From Candidatus Melainabacteria bacterium (GTDB lineage: Bacteria > Cyanobacteriota > Vampirovibrionia > Vampirovibrionales > JAJTHC01), in assembly GCA_026389055.1 (NCBI GenBank), contig JAPLIO010000142.1:1-10898 (forward strand): a stretch of 10,898 bases of DNA. The letters are read 5' to 3'. The translations under genes were made by a program, and so were the position numbers. Positions within the stretch are counted from its first letter, which is position 1. The number at the start of each line of letters is the position of its first letter. The notes under the pieces were generated by a model. That model saw only the letters and a list, made by a program, of their open reading frames with translations, made no database searches and had not been told where the DNA came from. This document shows, in pieces, positions 1 through 7,116 of the stretch.

Positions 1-442
1 CGTTGTTTTTTTGTTCCGTAGCGGTCTCTACGGCGTCAGTATCAACAGTTGGGAAAAAAGTATTGTTAGAATAAGTCATCATCATCACGGTGATTGTTTC
101 TCCACGGAAGGTAAAAAATCCTGCAAACGGTTAAACTCAGAAAAACAGGAAAACTTTGTTGTAAAATGGCAAAAACCATTAAAAAACAGAGCAACAAAGC
201 GTGTTAACGAATTACTATTTGCCTAAAGGATTCTAAAATAAACTTCTTCAAGTAAGCGTAAATTAAAATTATCTTACTATATCAAACGGCTTGAAAAATT
301 AAAGCACATTTTATTTCATACGGATGATTATAGTGCAAATACACAAAAAAGAAACCCTCTGCTAGGTAAACTATTACTTTTTCTTTATAATGAAGAGAGT
401 ATTTAACGTTTCATTATTTTTCTTAGAAAGCCTTTTCGCCTT
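1..442. other. AT-rich upstream region of valS, no convincing gene
   Basis: The stretch before valS is AT-rich. A 71-codon open frame at 11-226 has no recognisable motif, no good ribosome binding site and an unnatural composition, so I do not call it. A 6-bp hairpin (CCGTAG/CTACGG, 16-33) sits at the very start, but the T-run lies on its 5' side, so it does not look like a terminator for either strand. No tRNA, T-box leader or riboswitch motif is visible ahead of valS. Confidence 0.6.
363..391 (+). promoter_or_regulatory. possible sigma70-type promoter of valS
   Basis: A perfect -10 hexamer TATAAT lies at 386-391. The sequence 17 bp upstream (TAGGTA, 363-368) matches the -35 consensus poorly (3 of 6). 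Initiation would fall near 398 and leave a leader of about 45 nt before the valS start. The surrounding DNA is AT-rich, so a chance TATAAT is possible. Confidence 0.4.
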
Positions 443-3190
443 ATGATGATGACTACCCAGCCTGCCACAACCGAAGTTTCTCCCGCTATTTCTTCGGCGT
501 TTGAACCAAAAATTATTGAAACCAAGTGGTACCAATTTTGGGAAACGCAAGGGTTATTTAAGCCAGAAGTAGCCCTTCAAGCCCATTGGGAAGCGAAAAA
601 CCAGCCAGTACCAACCCAGCCTGAAACTTACAGCATTGTCATTCCGCCCCCCAACGTAACGGGTACGTTGCACATGGGGCATGCGTTGGATAATACCATC
701 CAAGATATTTTTATTCGGTATCATCGGATGTTGGGGCATGAAACCCTGTGGATGCCGGGGACAGACCATGCAGGCATCGCTACGCAAGCCGTTGTGGAAC
801 GCAAATTACTATCAGGCGAAATTGAAGGCTACCCCATGGGAACCACTCGGGTTTCTGTGGGGAAGCCGCAATTTTTAGAGCTCGTTTGGGCGTGGTCTAA
901 GCAGTGCCAAGAAAGTATTTTCGGGCAGTTTCGTAGGCTTGGTATTTCGCCAGATTGGAGCAGGCAACGCTTCACGTTGGATGCGGGGCTTTCCGCTGCC
1001 GTTCAAAAAACGTTTGTGGATTTATACAACCAAGGTTTGATTTACAGAGGCACTTACATTGTGAATTGGGACCCTGGCAGTGAATCTGCCATTTCAGATA
1101 TTGAAACGGAATACTTTGAAGAAGAAGGGCATTTATGGCATATTGCTTACCCTTTAGCAACTTCTGGAGCTTCTGGCGAAGGAGAAATTGTGGTGGCTAC
1201 CACTCGCCCTGAAACCCTCTATGGCGATGTCGCCGTGGCGGTTAACCCGAATGACTCAAAGCTTTCTCAATACGTCGGACAACAAGTGATAGTACCGCTT
1301 ACTGGTAGAACCGTTCCTGTTATTGCCGATGAAGCCGTTGAGCTAGATTTTGGCACAGGTGCGTTGAAAATAACCCCCTCCCATGACCCGAACGATTATG
1401 CCATTGGGCAACGCCACGGCTTGCCTCAGTTGTTAATTTTCAACACCAAGGCGGAACTGCTCCCCTTAGAAGGTATTCCTCAAGCGTTACATGGCGTAGG
1501 GCGATGGGAAGCAAGAAAACAAACCGAAGCCTTGTTGGTTGAATTGGGTCTGTTGAGAGATAAAAAAGCCCATACCCATCGGGTAGGTAAAGCTCAACGT
1601 AGTGGTGAAGTGATTGAACCATTGCTTTCGCAACAGTGGTTTGTGAAAACCAAACCGTTGGCTGAAACGTGCTTGAAAGCCTTAGAAGCTGGCGAACTTT
1701 CGTTTGCCCCTGAACGCTGGACGAAAGATTACTTACGCTGGATGACCAACATTCAAGATTGGTGTATTTCTCGCCAATTATGGTGGGGGCATCAAATTCC
1801 TGCTTGGTATCATCAAACCACAGGCGAACTGTATGTTGGCACCCAAGCCCCCGCTGGGGAAGAGTGGGTGCAAGACCCTGACGTGTTGGATACGTGGTTT
1901 TCATCGGGGTTATGGCCGTTTTCCACCATGGGCTGGCCTGATTTAGAAGCCGCAGATTTTAAAAAATTCTACCCCACTAGTTTGCTAGTTACGGGCTTTG
2001 ATATCATCTTCTTTTGGGTGGCACGGATGACCATGTTCGGGCATCAGCTAACCGAACAATCGCCGTTTGAAAAGGTGTACATTCACGGCTTGGTTCGGGA
2101 TGAAAAAGGGCAGAAAATGAGCAAATCCAAGGGCAACACCGTTGACCCTGTCGAACTGATTGAAACGCTCGGGTGCGATGGCTTTCGGTTTGGTTTGACC
2201 AGCCTGATTACTTATGGCGGGCAAGATATTAAATTAGCTAAAGAAAAACTGGAACAAGGCAAATTGTTTGCCAACAAATTGTGGAATGCCTCTCGGTTCG
2301 TGATGATGAATTTGGATTCTGGCACCATTGCCCCGCAGATAGAGGAAGCTCTCTTAGCCCCGATGGATAGCTGGATTTTAAGCCGATATGAACACACGGT
2401 GGCGGAAGCTAACAGGTTGTTGAAAGAACAGCGTTTGGGCGAATATGCTCAGCTATTGCTGGAATTTTCTTGGTATCAGTTTTGCGATTGGTATGTGGAA
2501 TACGCCAAGCACCCCATGCGGAGCGGTAACCCAGCGGTGGAAGCTAATACTCGGCGGGTATTGCTAACGGTTTTAGAAGGCTTGTTGAAGTTATTACACC
2601 CCATGATGCCTTACATTACGGAAGAATTGTGGCAACGCTTGCCTGAAAAACAGGGCATTAGTATTTCTATTGCGGCATTTCCTTTGGTAGAAACCGCTCG
2701 GTTTTATAACCCAGCGTTGGAAACGGAAATTGCTTATTTGTTAGATGTGGTTCGGGGTTTGCGGAATGTTCGTCAGCAGTATAATGTGCCGCCTTCTAAG
2801 CCCGTGGTGGTTTTGGCTGAAACCAAGGATGGGGCTGAAAAATCATCCTTGGAACGCAACCAAGTGGCGTTGCGTCATTTCATCCCGATGGAAAGTTTGC
2901 AGATTGCGACCACTTTAACGGGTGTGCCTGAGGCTGTGGCTTCTAATGTGGTAGGGCAAACTCGTTTGTTAGTTTCCTTGGAAGGTTTGGTGGATGTTGC
3001 CCAAGAACGCCAGCGGTTGACCAAAAAACGTGAAACCTTGCTAAAAGACCAACAAAAATTGGCGGGCATGATGAGCAATGAAGGCTTTTTAGCCAAAGCC
3101 CCCCCTGCCGTGTTGCAGAAGAATCGGGAGCTTTTGGCGGAATTAGAGCATCAGCTAGCGTTATTGGAAGATCAACTGGCTGCGTTGTAA
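443..3190 (+). CDS. valS: valyl-tRNA synthetase
   Basis: Class I aminoacyl-tRNA synthetase that charges tRNA-Val with valine in the cytoplasm and hydrolyses mischarged threonyl-tRNA. The 915-residue length is normal for bacterial ValS. Visible motifs, in order: the HIGH signature as HMGH (residues 77-80, after PPPNVTGTL), editing-domain motifs TTRPET (253-258) and HDPNDY (314-319), the IEPLLSQQWFV segment, and the KMSKS loop (558-562). An anticodon-binding domain follows, then the ValS-type C-terminal coiled coil rich in Glu, Lys, Gln and Leu (about 850-915). The start is the first of three consecutive ATG codons (443, 446, 449). The only Shine-Dalgarno-like sequence is a weak AGAAAG at 425-430, so the exact start among the three is uncertain. 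The TAA stop is followed directly by a MITE-type end at 3191, and an antisense reading frame enters the last 248 bases. There is no sign of damage to the protein. Confidence 0.98.
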   Translation: MMMTTQPATTEVSPAISSAFEPKIIETKWYQFWETQGLFKPEVALQAHWEAKNQPVPTQPETYSIVIPPPNVTGTLHMGHALDNTIQDIFIRYHRMLGHETLWMPGTDHAGIATQAVVERKLLSGEIEGYPMGTTRVSVGKPQFLELVWAWSKQCQESIFGQFRRLGISPDWSRQRFTLDAGLSAAVQKTFVDLYNQGLIYRGTYIVNWDPGSESAISDIETEYFEEEGHLWHIAYPLATSGASGEGEIVVATTRPETLYGDVAVAVNPNDSKLSQYVGQQVIVPLTGRTVPVIADEAVELDFGTGALKITPSHDPNDYAIGQRHGLPQLLIFNTKAELLPLEGIPQALHGVGRWEARKQTEALLVELGLLRDKKAHTHRVGKAQRSGEVIEPLLSQQWFVKTKPLAETCLKALEAGELSFAPERWTKDYLRWMTNIQDWCISRQLWWGHQIPAWYHQTTGELYVGTQAPAGEEWVQDPDVLDTWFSSGLWPFSTMGWPDLEAADFKKFYPTSLLVTGFDIIFFWVARMTMFGHQLTEQSPFEKVYIHGLVRDEKGQKMSKSKGNTVDPVELIETLGCDGFRFGLTSLITYGGQDIKLAKEKLEQGKLFANKLWNASRFVMMNLDSGTIAPQIEEALLAPMDSWILSRYEHTVAEANRLLKEQRLGEYAQLLLEFSWYQFCDWYVEYAKHPMRSGNPAVEANTRRVLLTVLEGLLKLLHPMMPYITEELWQRLPEKQGISISIAAFPLVETARFYNPALETEIAYLLDVVRGLRNVRQQYNVPPSKPVVVLAETKDGAEKSSLERNQVALRHFIPMESLQIATTLTGVPEAVASNVVGQTRLLVSLEGLVDVAQERQRLTKKRETLLKDQQKLAGMMSNEGFLAKAPPAVLQKNRELLAELEHQLALLEDQLAAL

Positions 3191-4148
3191 TACCCGTCCA
3201 ATCAATTAAATAGCGTAAAATCTTGATTCGGGCGACCACGAGGGTCTCCCCTACAGAGAAAAAAGCAATTAACTTTGCCAAAGCGTCTTTCTCTACTGAG
3301 ATTTGTTGGTTTTGTCCTGCTTCGGGCGATATAATCGTTTCTTCTACGCCCAACTGCCTCAGGTCTTCAATGCGTGGTAGTGTTTTGCCCAATGCCAACA
3401 ACGCATGCGGATGCACATCGGCAACCCACTGCTTTACCGTGGTTTCAAGCTGCTGTAACGGCAGTTTTTCACCACTAACCAGTGGGGAATTCGGGCGAAC
3501 GCCATGCGTTAAGCTGGTTTTCCAGTAATCCGCATCCGTCGGTTTGGTTTTGCTGGCACTGTGAATGGGGTTTCCGTGCATCGTAATACCATCATCTAAA
3601 CTGAAGCCTTCAATGGCTAAATTATTGGCTTGTGAACCAAACGGAATTTCCAGCTGGGGCATGCCATCAAACCCTTCGGTGTAATGAAGGGTAATAGGGT
3701 CTGGCAAGCCCGTTACGTTGAGCGTTTCTGAAACACTGGGTGGACGAAATGTGGGGTTATCAATTTGCAAGGTAGGATGAGCCATGCGGTAGTAGGGTGG
3801 TAAATTGTCTGCTTCTCTAACCGTATTGGTGGCTTCAAATGGGGCGAATCCTTGGTGATTATCTCGGTCAAACACATAGGTATTACCATCGGTTGCTTCT
3901 AGGTGCAACGTGGTGCTTTTTTCGCCTACAGGGCTTTGTTGAACGGTCATTGTTTTAACAGCAGACCCTTTATTCTCAAACACATCTAGCCCGATAGGGG
4001 TTTCAATCTTAACCACTTTAGCATCTGAAGCAGATTGCTGTGCGTTAGCTGTAGGGATACTTTTGGCGTCTATTCTGTTAGGTTTTGTTACTTGATTGCT
4101 ATTGATAGAAACGGGGATTAAGCCCGCTGGCATTATACTTGTCATCAT
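2943..4148 (-). CDS. unrecognised protein; 3' end altered by a repeat and running antisense into valS
   Basis: No family recognised. The frame starts at ATG 4148 (ATGATGACA), 19 nt after the stop of the upstream gene. AAGGA at 4163-4167 is a plausible but distant ribosome binding site (14 nt). The first roughly 297 residues look like a genuine soluble protein. They show no signal peptide or membrane segment, are rich in Pro, Thr and Asn, and include a Thr/Gln/Lys-rich N-terminal tail and phrases such as LPPYYRMAHPTLQ and NNLAIEGFSLDDG. At about 3257 the frame enters the MITE-type repeat, which encodes residues such as VGETLVVARIKILRYL. It then runs antisense through the end of valS to a TAG at 2943. 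The last roughly 100 residues are therefore probably not original. Either the natural 3' end was lost in a rearrangement, or the gene is decaying. It is the last gene of the minus-strand cluster led by the cytochrome gene. Confidence 0.6.
   Translation of the reverse strand: MMTSIMPAGLIPVSINSNQVTKPNRIDAKSIPTANAQQSASDAKVVKIETPIGLDVFENKGSAVKTMTVQQSPVGEKSTTLHLEATDGNTYVFDRDNHQGFAPFEATNTVREADNLPPYYRMAHPTLQIDNPTFRPPSVSETLNVTGLPDPITLHYTEGFDGMPQLEIPFGSQANNLAIEGFSLDDGITMHGNPIHSASKTKPTDADYWKTSLTHGVRPNSPLVSGEKLPLQQLETTVKQWVADVHPHALLALGKTLPRIEDLRQLGVEETIISPEAGQNQQISVEKDALAKLIAFFSVGETLVVARIKILRYLIDWTGITTQPVDLPITLADALIPPKAPDSSATRQGGLWLKSLHCSSCPPIFVGLLARFHVFWSTAGVLGQHPPNLPRKLTNEFALPH
3191..3255. repeat. partial MITE-like element: one terminal repeat plus one hairpin module
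   Basis: The first 27 bases after the valS stop (3191-3217) match the left terminal repeat of the complete element at 5622: TACC, then GT and CAA, then ATTAAATAGCGTA, with three substitutions and a small indel region. A hairpin module ending in CCCCTACA follows at 3229-3255 (GGGCGACC, loop ACGAG, GGTCTCCC, one mismatch). This is the reverse complement of the TGTAGGGG-type modules in the complete element. No clear second terminal repeat follows. A degenerate one may be hidden in GCAATTAACTTTG (3264-3276), but that sequence reads as normal coding DNA of the neighbouring gene. The flanking TAA is the valS stop itself. Confidence 0.7.
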
Positions 4149-4167
4149 CTTTGGGGGTGTTTTCCTT

Positions 4168-4458
4168 TTACTGTTCTAAAAGCGGATTAACGGTTTCGGT
4201 GGCGGCTGGTTTGTTTTCTACATTTACATCTTTTACAATGGCTTGTAGCTTGCTTTGTACTTCTTCTACTAATTGAAAATACTTGTTAGCCGTTTCCGCT
4301 TCTTGCTTGGTGCTTACCGTGCAGATGGGTGTATCAATGGCTACAATCGCCATTTGGTTGTTATCAATTTTGTTTATTTGTTGCAAGCGAATAAAACCCT
4401 GTAATTTATTTTTGTGCCCTCTAATTAAGACCCATTCTCCGTTTGAATTTCGTACCAA
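4168..4458 (-). CDS. small unrecognised protein with uncertain start
   Basis: No family recognised. The frame lies between the cytochrome gene and the next minus-strand gene and ends 19 nt before the latter, so the three look like one transcription unit. The product (about 96 residues from TTG at 4458) is hydrophilic. An N-terminal stretch (SNGEWVLIRGHKNKLQGFIRL) resembles a small beta-rich fold, and the C-terminal half is probably helical (KYFQLVEEVQSKLQAIVKD). The frame is open further upstream to 4506 but holds no ATG there. The TTG lies inside a 31-bp repeat that recurs at 8694, and no Shine-Dalgarno sequence precedes it. The only nearby ATG (4475) is in another frame and ends after 16 codons. 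An internal ATG (the M of NNQMAIV) would give a much shorter product. The 5' end may have been replaced by the repeat or may carry a frameshift. Confidence 0.5.
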   Translation of the reverse strand: MVRNSNGEWVLIRGHKNKLQGFIRLQQINKIDNNQMAIVAIDTPICTVSTKQEAETANKYFQLVEEVQSKLQAIVKDVNVENKPAATETVNPLLEQ

Positions 4459-4484
4459 CCAGTAGGAACGACCATCGCAGTTGC
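4454..4484. repeat. 31-bp repeat, copy 1 (type R2)
   Basis: This stretch matches 8694-8724 at 29 of 31 positions in the same orientation, with the core AACCAGTAGGAACGACCAT. Here it covers the junction between the cytochrome gene's stop (4491) and the presumed start of the next gene. The similarity fades on both sides apart from a nearby GAATT. Its origin is unknown. Confidence 0.8.
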
Positions 4485-4490
4485 GTTTCG

Positions 4491-5312
4491 TTAATGAGGA
4501 GTTTTTTTAGGGGCTTGGGTGATAGACGCTTGATACTGCAAAAAATTCACCAGTGAATCAATTTGGTCTTCCGAAAGAGGCCCCCCATGGGCTTGCTTAC
4601 TAAAAGGTGGCATTGCGGGGTTCATAGCAGCCCCATTGGCAATAATTCCCCTAACATACGCTAGCGTTTCTGGCTTATGCCACGCCAACTTCAACAAACT
4701 AGGGGCAACCCCCCCCTTACCATCAACGCCATGGCACATACCACAATCAGCAATAAACAGTTCCTGCCCTGTTTTACCGACCCCTTTATCTACATGGCAA
4801 GTTTTACAGGTACCTTTAAACAAGGCTAATCTATCCGCTACTTTTAGCATGCCTGAATGCGTTTTTTGCTTTTCAGTAGGGTGTACCTGCCCAATGAGCT
4901 TAATTGAAAACCGAGGGCGAATAGGGTCATTACTATCAATATCAATGGTTTTTTGAATAGGCCCGAGCTTGAGCCTTGTATCCATTTCAACGTGTAATGT
5001 AGTGGAAGCCCCTGCTTTTAGTACCATAGTTTTTAATTTGGCAATGGTACAACCACAGGAGGTAGAAACTTTTTTAATGGTTAACAATTTGCCACCGTGG
5101 TTGCTGATAGGTAGGGTCGCTCCGACATGCTCTTCCATGGGAATTAGCCCTAAATCTACCGTGGTAGAAGGCGTTGTTAGTTTGGGTGGGCTGTAGGCAT
5201 CTATCAAAACAGGGGCTAGGGTGGGTTGCCATTTAAATAATAGCAATAAGCCACAAAGCGTAACAACCAGTAGGGCAAGAAGCACTAAGCTAACAGAAGA
5301 AGAACGTTTCAA
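4491..5312 (-). CDS. membrane-anchored DUF1573 / c-type cytochrome fusion protein
   Basis: A 273-residue envelope protein. Residues 1-8 are short and basic, and 9-26 form a hydrophobic signal anchor. Residues about 50-143 match DUF1573, an Ig-like domain: VDLGLIP near 52, then the hallmark SCGCT at 85-89, then D(S)NDP near 126. Residues about 160-262 form a cytochrome c domain with two heme-binding motifs, CKTCH (169-173) and CGMCH (190-194), and a likely methionine ligand in NPAMPPF (M234). The heme domain should lie outside the cytoplasmic membrane and move electrons; partner and substrate are unknown. The two CxxCH motifs lie only 21 residues apart within one domain's length, so whether both bind heme is open. 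The start is TTG at 5312: an in-frame TAG lies 15 nt upstream and no ATG occurs before residue 59. No strong ribosome binding site is seen. It leads a minus-strand cluster with two unrecognised proteins. Confidence 0.88.
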   Translation of the reverse strand: MKRSSSVSLVLLALLVVTLCGLLLLFKWQPTLAPVLIDAYSPPKLTTPSTTVDLGLIPMEEHVGATLPISNHGGKLLTIKKVSTSCGCTIAKLKTMVLKAGASTTLHVEMDTRLKLGPIQKTIDIDSNDPIRPRFSIKLIGQVHPTEKQKTHSGMLKVADRLALFKGTCKTCHVDKGVGKTGQELFIADCGMCHGVDGKGGVAPSLLKLAWHKPETLAYVRGIIANGAAMNPAMPPFSKQAHGGPLSEDQIDSLVNFLQYQASITQAPKKTPH

Positions 5313-5347
5313 CGTAACAGGGGCTTTCTATCAGGATGATTTTGTAT

Positions 5348-5375
5348 CTTATACCATTTTCATAGAAAAACCCAA
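5348..5375 (-). promoter_or_regulatory. possible extended -10 promoter of the cytochrome cluster
   Basis: On the minus strand, TATAAG (5353-5348) is preceded directly by TGG, giving an extended -10 element. A weak -35 (TTGGGT, 5375-5370) lies 16 bp further upstream. Initiation would leave a leader of about 30 nt before the TTG start at 5312. This is inferred from consensus only. Confidence 0.4.
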
Positions 5376-5479
5376 AAAAAGCTAGTACTACCCATCATAC
5401 CTAAAATTAAACGTTGAATTTTTTACGCTTCCTAACTAAATGGCGAAACACGCATTATTGCTAGTTTTGTTAGGATTGA

Positions 5480-5502
5480 TAGCTTCAAACCATAGGCAGT
5501 TG
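5480..5502 (-). repeat. repeat R3, copy 1 (inverted relative to copy 2)
   Basis: The reverse complement matches 8127-8149 at 22 of 23 positions, including an unbroken 19-bp match TGCCTATGGTTTGAAGCTA. Weaker similarity (ACTCRCAC) continues about 20 bp beyond the core at one side. Both copies are intergenic. Confidence 0.75.
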
Positions 5503-5517
5503 GAGATAGGCTGGTGC

Positions 5518-5542
5518 GAGTGATTGCAAGGCAATCAACAAA
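5518..5542 (+). repeat. hairpin repeat R4, copy 1
   Basis: This matches 8877-8901 at 23 of 25 positions. It contains a perfect 7-bp stem with a 3-nt loop (TGATTGC, AAG, GCAATCA at 5521-5537). One of the two differences lies in the loop. The second copy is part of a larger branched structure at 8854-8917. Confidence 0.75.
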
Positions 5543-5621
5543 TCCCCCTCCCCCATTAAGCCTTAGCCCGAAGCAATAACCTAACTGATTCATCAAACAA
5601 AACGTCAGGTGGCAAGGCTAA

Positions 5622-5757
5622 TACCAGTTCAAAGATTAAATAGCGTAAATTTTTTCTGTGTAGGGGTGCGATTTATCGCATCCGTTTGGGGATTGTGGGG
5701 CGGACGTGATAAATCACGCCCCTACATTAAATACGCTATTTAATCTTTGAATTGGTA
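5622..5757. mobile_element. complete MITE-like element with 26-bp terminal inverted repeats
   Basis: The 136-bp element has 26-bp terminal inverted repeats (5622-5647 and 5732-5757) that differ at one position, starting TACC and ending GCGTA. TAA flanks both ends (5619-5621 and 5758-5760), as expected for a short target duplication. Inside are two 26-bp arms (5659-5684 and 5701-5726), inverted relative to each other and beginning TGTAGGGG. Each arm contains its own perfect hairpin, TGCGAT/ATCGCA and CGTGAT/ATCACG. The element codes for nothing, so any mobility would depend on a transposase elsewhere. TA-containing target sites are typical of the IS630/Tc1-mariner group, but I cannot assign a family. 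Related ends occur at 3191 and 8958. Confidence 0.85.
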
Positions 5758-5957
5758 TAAGGCGAAAAAGAAGGTTGTAATCTTTCGTGTTTTTGATACC
5801 CTTGTAAGCATAAGCAAGGATGCAACCCTCGTTTTACCGAGGCAACTCCCCCTGCTTTCACTCGTTATTGTTCGTGTTGTGTTCATATCGCTTGGTTGCC
5901 AAAAATGGCTAAAACCAGTGGTATTTGCAACAAAATCGGGGAATCCCCCCGTCAAAA

Positions 5958-5963
5958 AAGGAG
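5958..5963 (+). promoter_or_regulatory. ribosome binding site that sets the S1 gene start at TTG 5973
   Basis: AAGGAG lies 9 nt before the TTG at 5973. The alternative upstream in-frame TTG at 5925 has no such site, and the extra 16 residues do not look like an S1 protein N-terminus. Confidence 0.75.
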
Positions 5964-5972
5964 CCTGTTACT

Positions 5973-7097
5973 TTGTCTTTTGTTCACACACCCGTTTTAG
6001 AACCTGCCCAACAGCAAGCCCTCGCCGCTGATTTTGCCTCGTTACTTGAAAAAAGTTTTCACTCAGAAATAACCATTGGCTCACTATCTGTAGGCGAAAT
6101 TATCAAGGTTGATAAGGAAAGTTTGCTCATTGATATTAGTGGCAAATACGAAGGTGTGGTGCCTATGAAAGAAGTGCCTGATTGCGATACAGCTGAACAG
6201 CTCAACCAGTTGTTTCAAGCTGGGCAACGGATGGATTTCTTCGTGGTGAAAGATAATGAAGAACACGCACATTATTTGTTAAGTTTACGTCGGGTTAGTT
6301 TCGTCAAAAATTGGGAAACGCTCCAACAACACAAAGAAAAACAAGAAAATATTACTGCTACTTTGTTGGGCTTAACCAAAGGCGGCATGTTGGCTTCTGT
6401 ATTGAATATTAAAGGCTTTATTCCAGCCAGCCAATTACGCGGTAGCAAACCCATTGAAGAAATGGTAGGCGAAACCCTCCCTGTGAAGGTGCTTGAAGTC
6501 GATAGACATCGCAACAAGCTAATTCTAAGCCATAGAATGGCCGTATTTGAACAAAAAGCCCAGTTACGTGCTGAAACCCTTAAAACCTTGGCGGAAGATA
6601 CCACTGTTACAGGCGAAGTGGTTAAAATTACCGATTTCGGGGCGTTTATTGATATTAACGGCGTGGATGGGTTATTACCGCTTTCTGAAATTACGTGGCA
6701 ACGCATTAAGCACCCATCAGATGTGTTAGCCTTAGGCGATGTGCTAAGCGTAACCGTGCTAACCATTGACCATGAACGCCAACGCATTAGTTTAAGCCTA
6801 AAACGCATGCAACCAGACCCTTGGAGCCTTGTTGCCGTTGAATTCACACCCAAGCAACGTATTGAAGCTGTGGTTTCTAAACAGTTGGTTTCAGGCGTGT
6901 TGGTTGAATTAATGCCCGGTGTTGAAGCGTTCTGCCCTTACGCCCAGCATGGCAGAATTTTTGAAATAGGTACCAGCTACCCGTTTGAAGTGCTTTCTAT
7001 TGCCCCTAGTGATAGACGGGTAACATTGGCGTATCGCCCTGTAGTGGTGGCTTCTGTTGAAGTAGTAGCAGAAGAACCTGAATTGGTAGCGGTTTAA
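5973..7097 (+). CDS. rpsA: ribosomal protein S1-like RNA-binding protein
   Basis: This protein binds mRNA through OB-fold S1 domains and is expected to help place mRNA on the 30S subunit. From the TTG at 5973 it has 374 residues, close to the short S1 proteins of cyanobacteria and some Gram-positive bacteria and far shorter than the six-domain E. coli form. Repeats: domain 1 about 35-107 (GEIIKVDKESLLIDISGKYEG), domain 2 about 124-188 (KGGMLASVLNIKGFIPASQL), and domain 3 about 210-277. Domain 3 is the most canonical (GEVVKITDFGAFIDINGVDG, then ISLSLK). A degenerate fourth repeat (about 293-355) precedes a Val/Glu-rich tail. A perfect terminator follows. A true S1 and an S1-like accessory protein cannot be told apart from one window. 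Confidence 0.88.
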   Translation: MSFVHTPVLEPAQQQALAADFASLLEKSFHSEITIGSLSVGEIIKVDKESLLIDISGKYEGVVPMKEVPDCDTAEQLNQLFQAGQRMDFFVVKDNEEHAHYLLSLRRVSFVKNWETLQQHKEKQENITATLLGLTKGGMLASVLNIKGFIPASQLRGSKPIEEMVGETLPVKVLEVDRHRNKLILSHRMAVFEQKAQLRAETLKTLAEDTTVTGEVVKITDFGAFIDINGVDGLLPLSEITWQRIKHPSDVLALGDVLSVTVLTIDHERQRISLSLKRMQPDPWSLVAVEFTPKQRIEAVVSKQLVSGVLVELMPGVEAFCPYAQHGRIFEIGTSYPFEVLSIAPSDRRVTLAYRPVVVASVEVVAEEPELVAV

Positions 7098-7116
7098 AAC
7101 CCTCAATTTTCCCAAT

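Larger units (their letters stand above)
5313..5972. other. 660-bp intergenic region between divergent genes, occupied by repeats
   Basis: No convincing gene lies between the cytochrome cluster (leftward) and the S1 gene (rightward). From left to right it holds the presumed cytochrome promoter, one copy of repeat R3 (5480-5502), one copy of hairpin repeat R4 (5518-5542), and the complete MITE-like element (5622-5757). The last 215 bp form the leader of the S1 gene. That part contains a small hairpin CCTCG/CGAGG (near 5826-5841), and I see no clear promoter in it. Short open frames across the MITE and the leader (for example 5747-6031) have no features of real genes. An ATG at 5905 opens only a 31-codon frame, which ends within the S1 coding sequence. 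Confidence 0.6.

Noticed and set aside
16..33. Terminator at the window start
   Set aside because: The hairpin has its T-run on the wrong side for either strand.
11..226. 71-codon open frame at the window start
   Set aside because: It has no motif, no start signals and low-complexity AT-rich content.
1440..1904. 154-codon antisense frame inside valS, and similar shadows inside the S1 gene, dapA and prmC
   Set aside because: They lie wholly inside clearly recognised genes, and their translations show no domain features.
4454..4484. 3' end of a tRNA gene (attachment-site remnant), suggested by GGAACGACCA
   Set aside because: The sequence just upstream in both copies cannot form a T-stem, and no TTCGA-type loop is present, so a tRNA origin is not supported.
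5925..5972. Longer S1 protein starting at TTG 5925
   Set aside because: The site at 5958-5963 places the start at TTG 5973. The extra residues lack S1 character and overlap this ribosome binding site.
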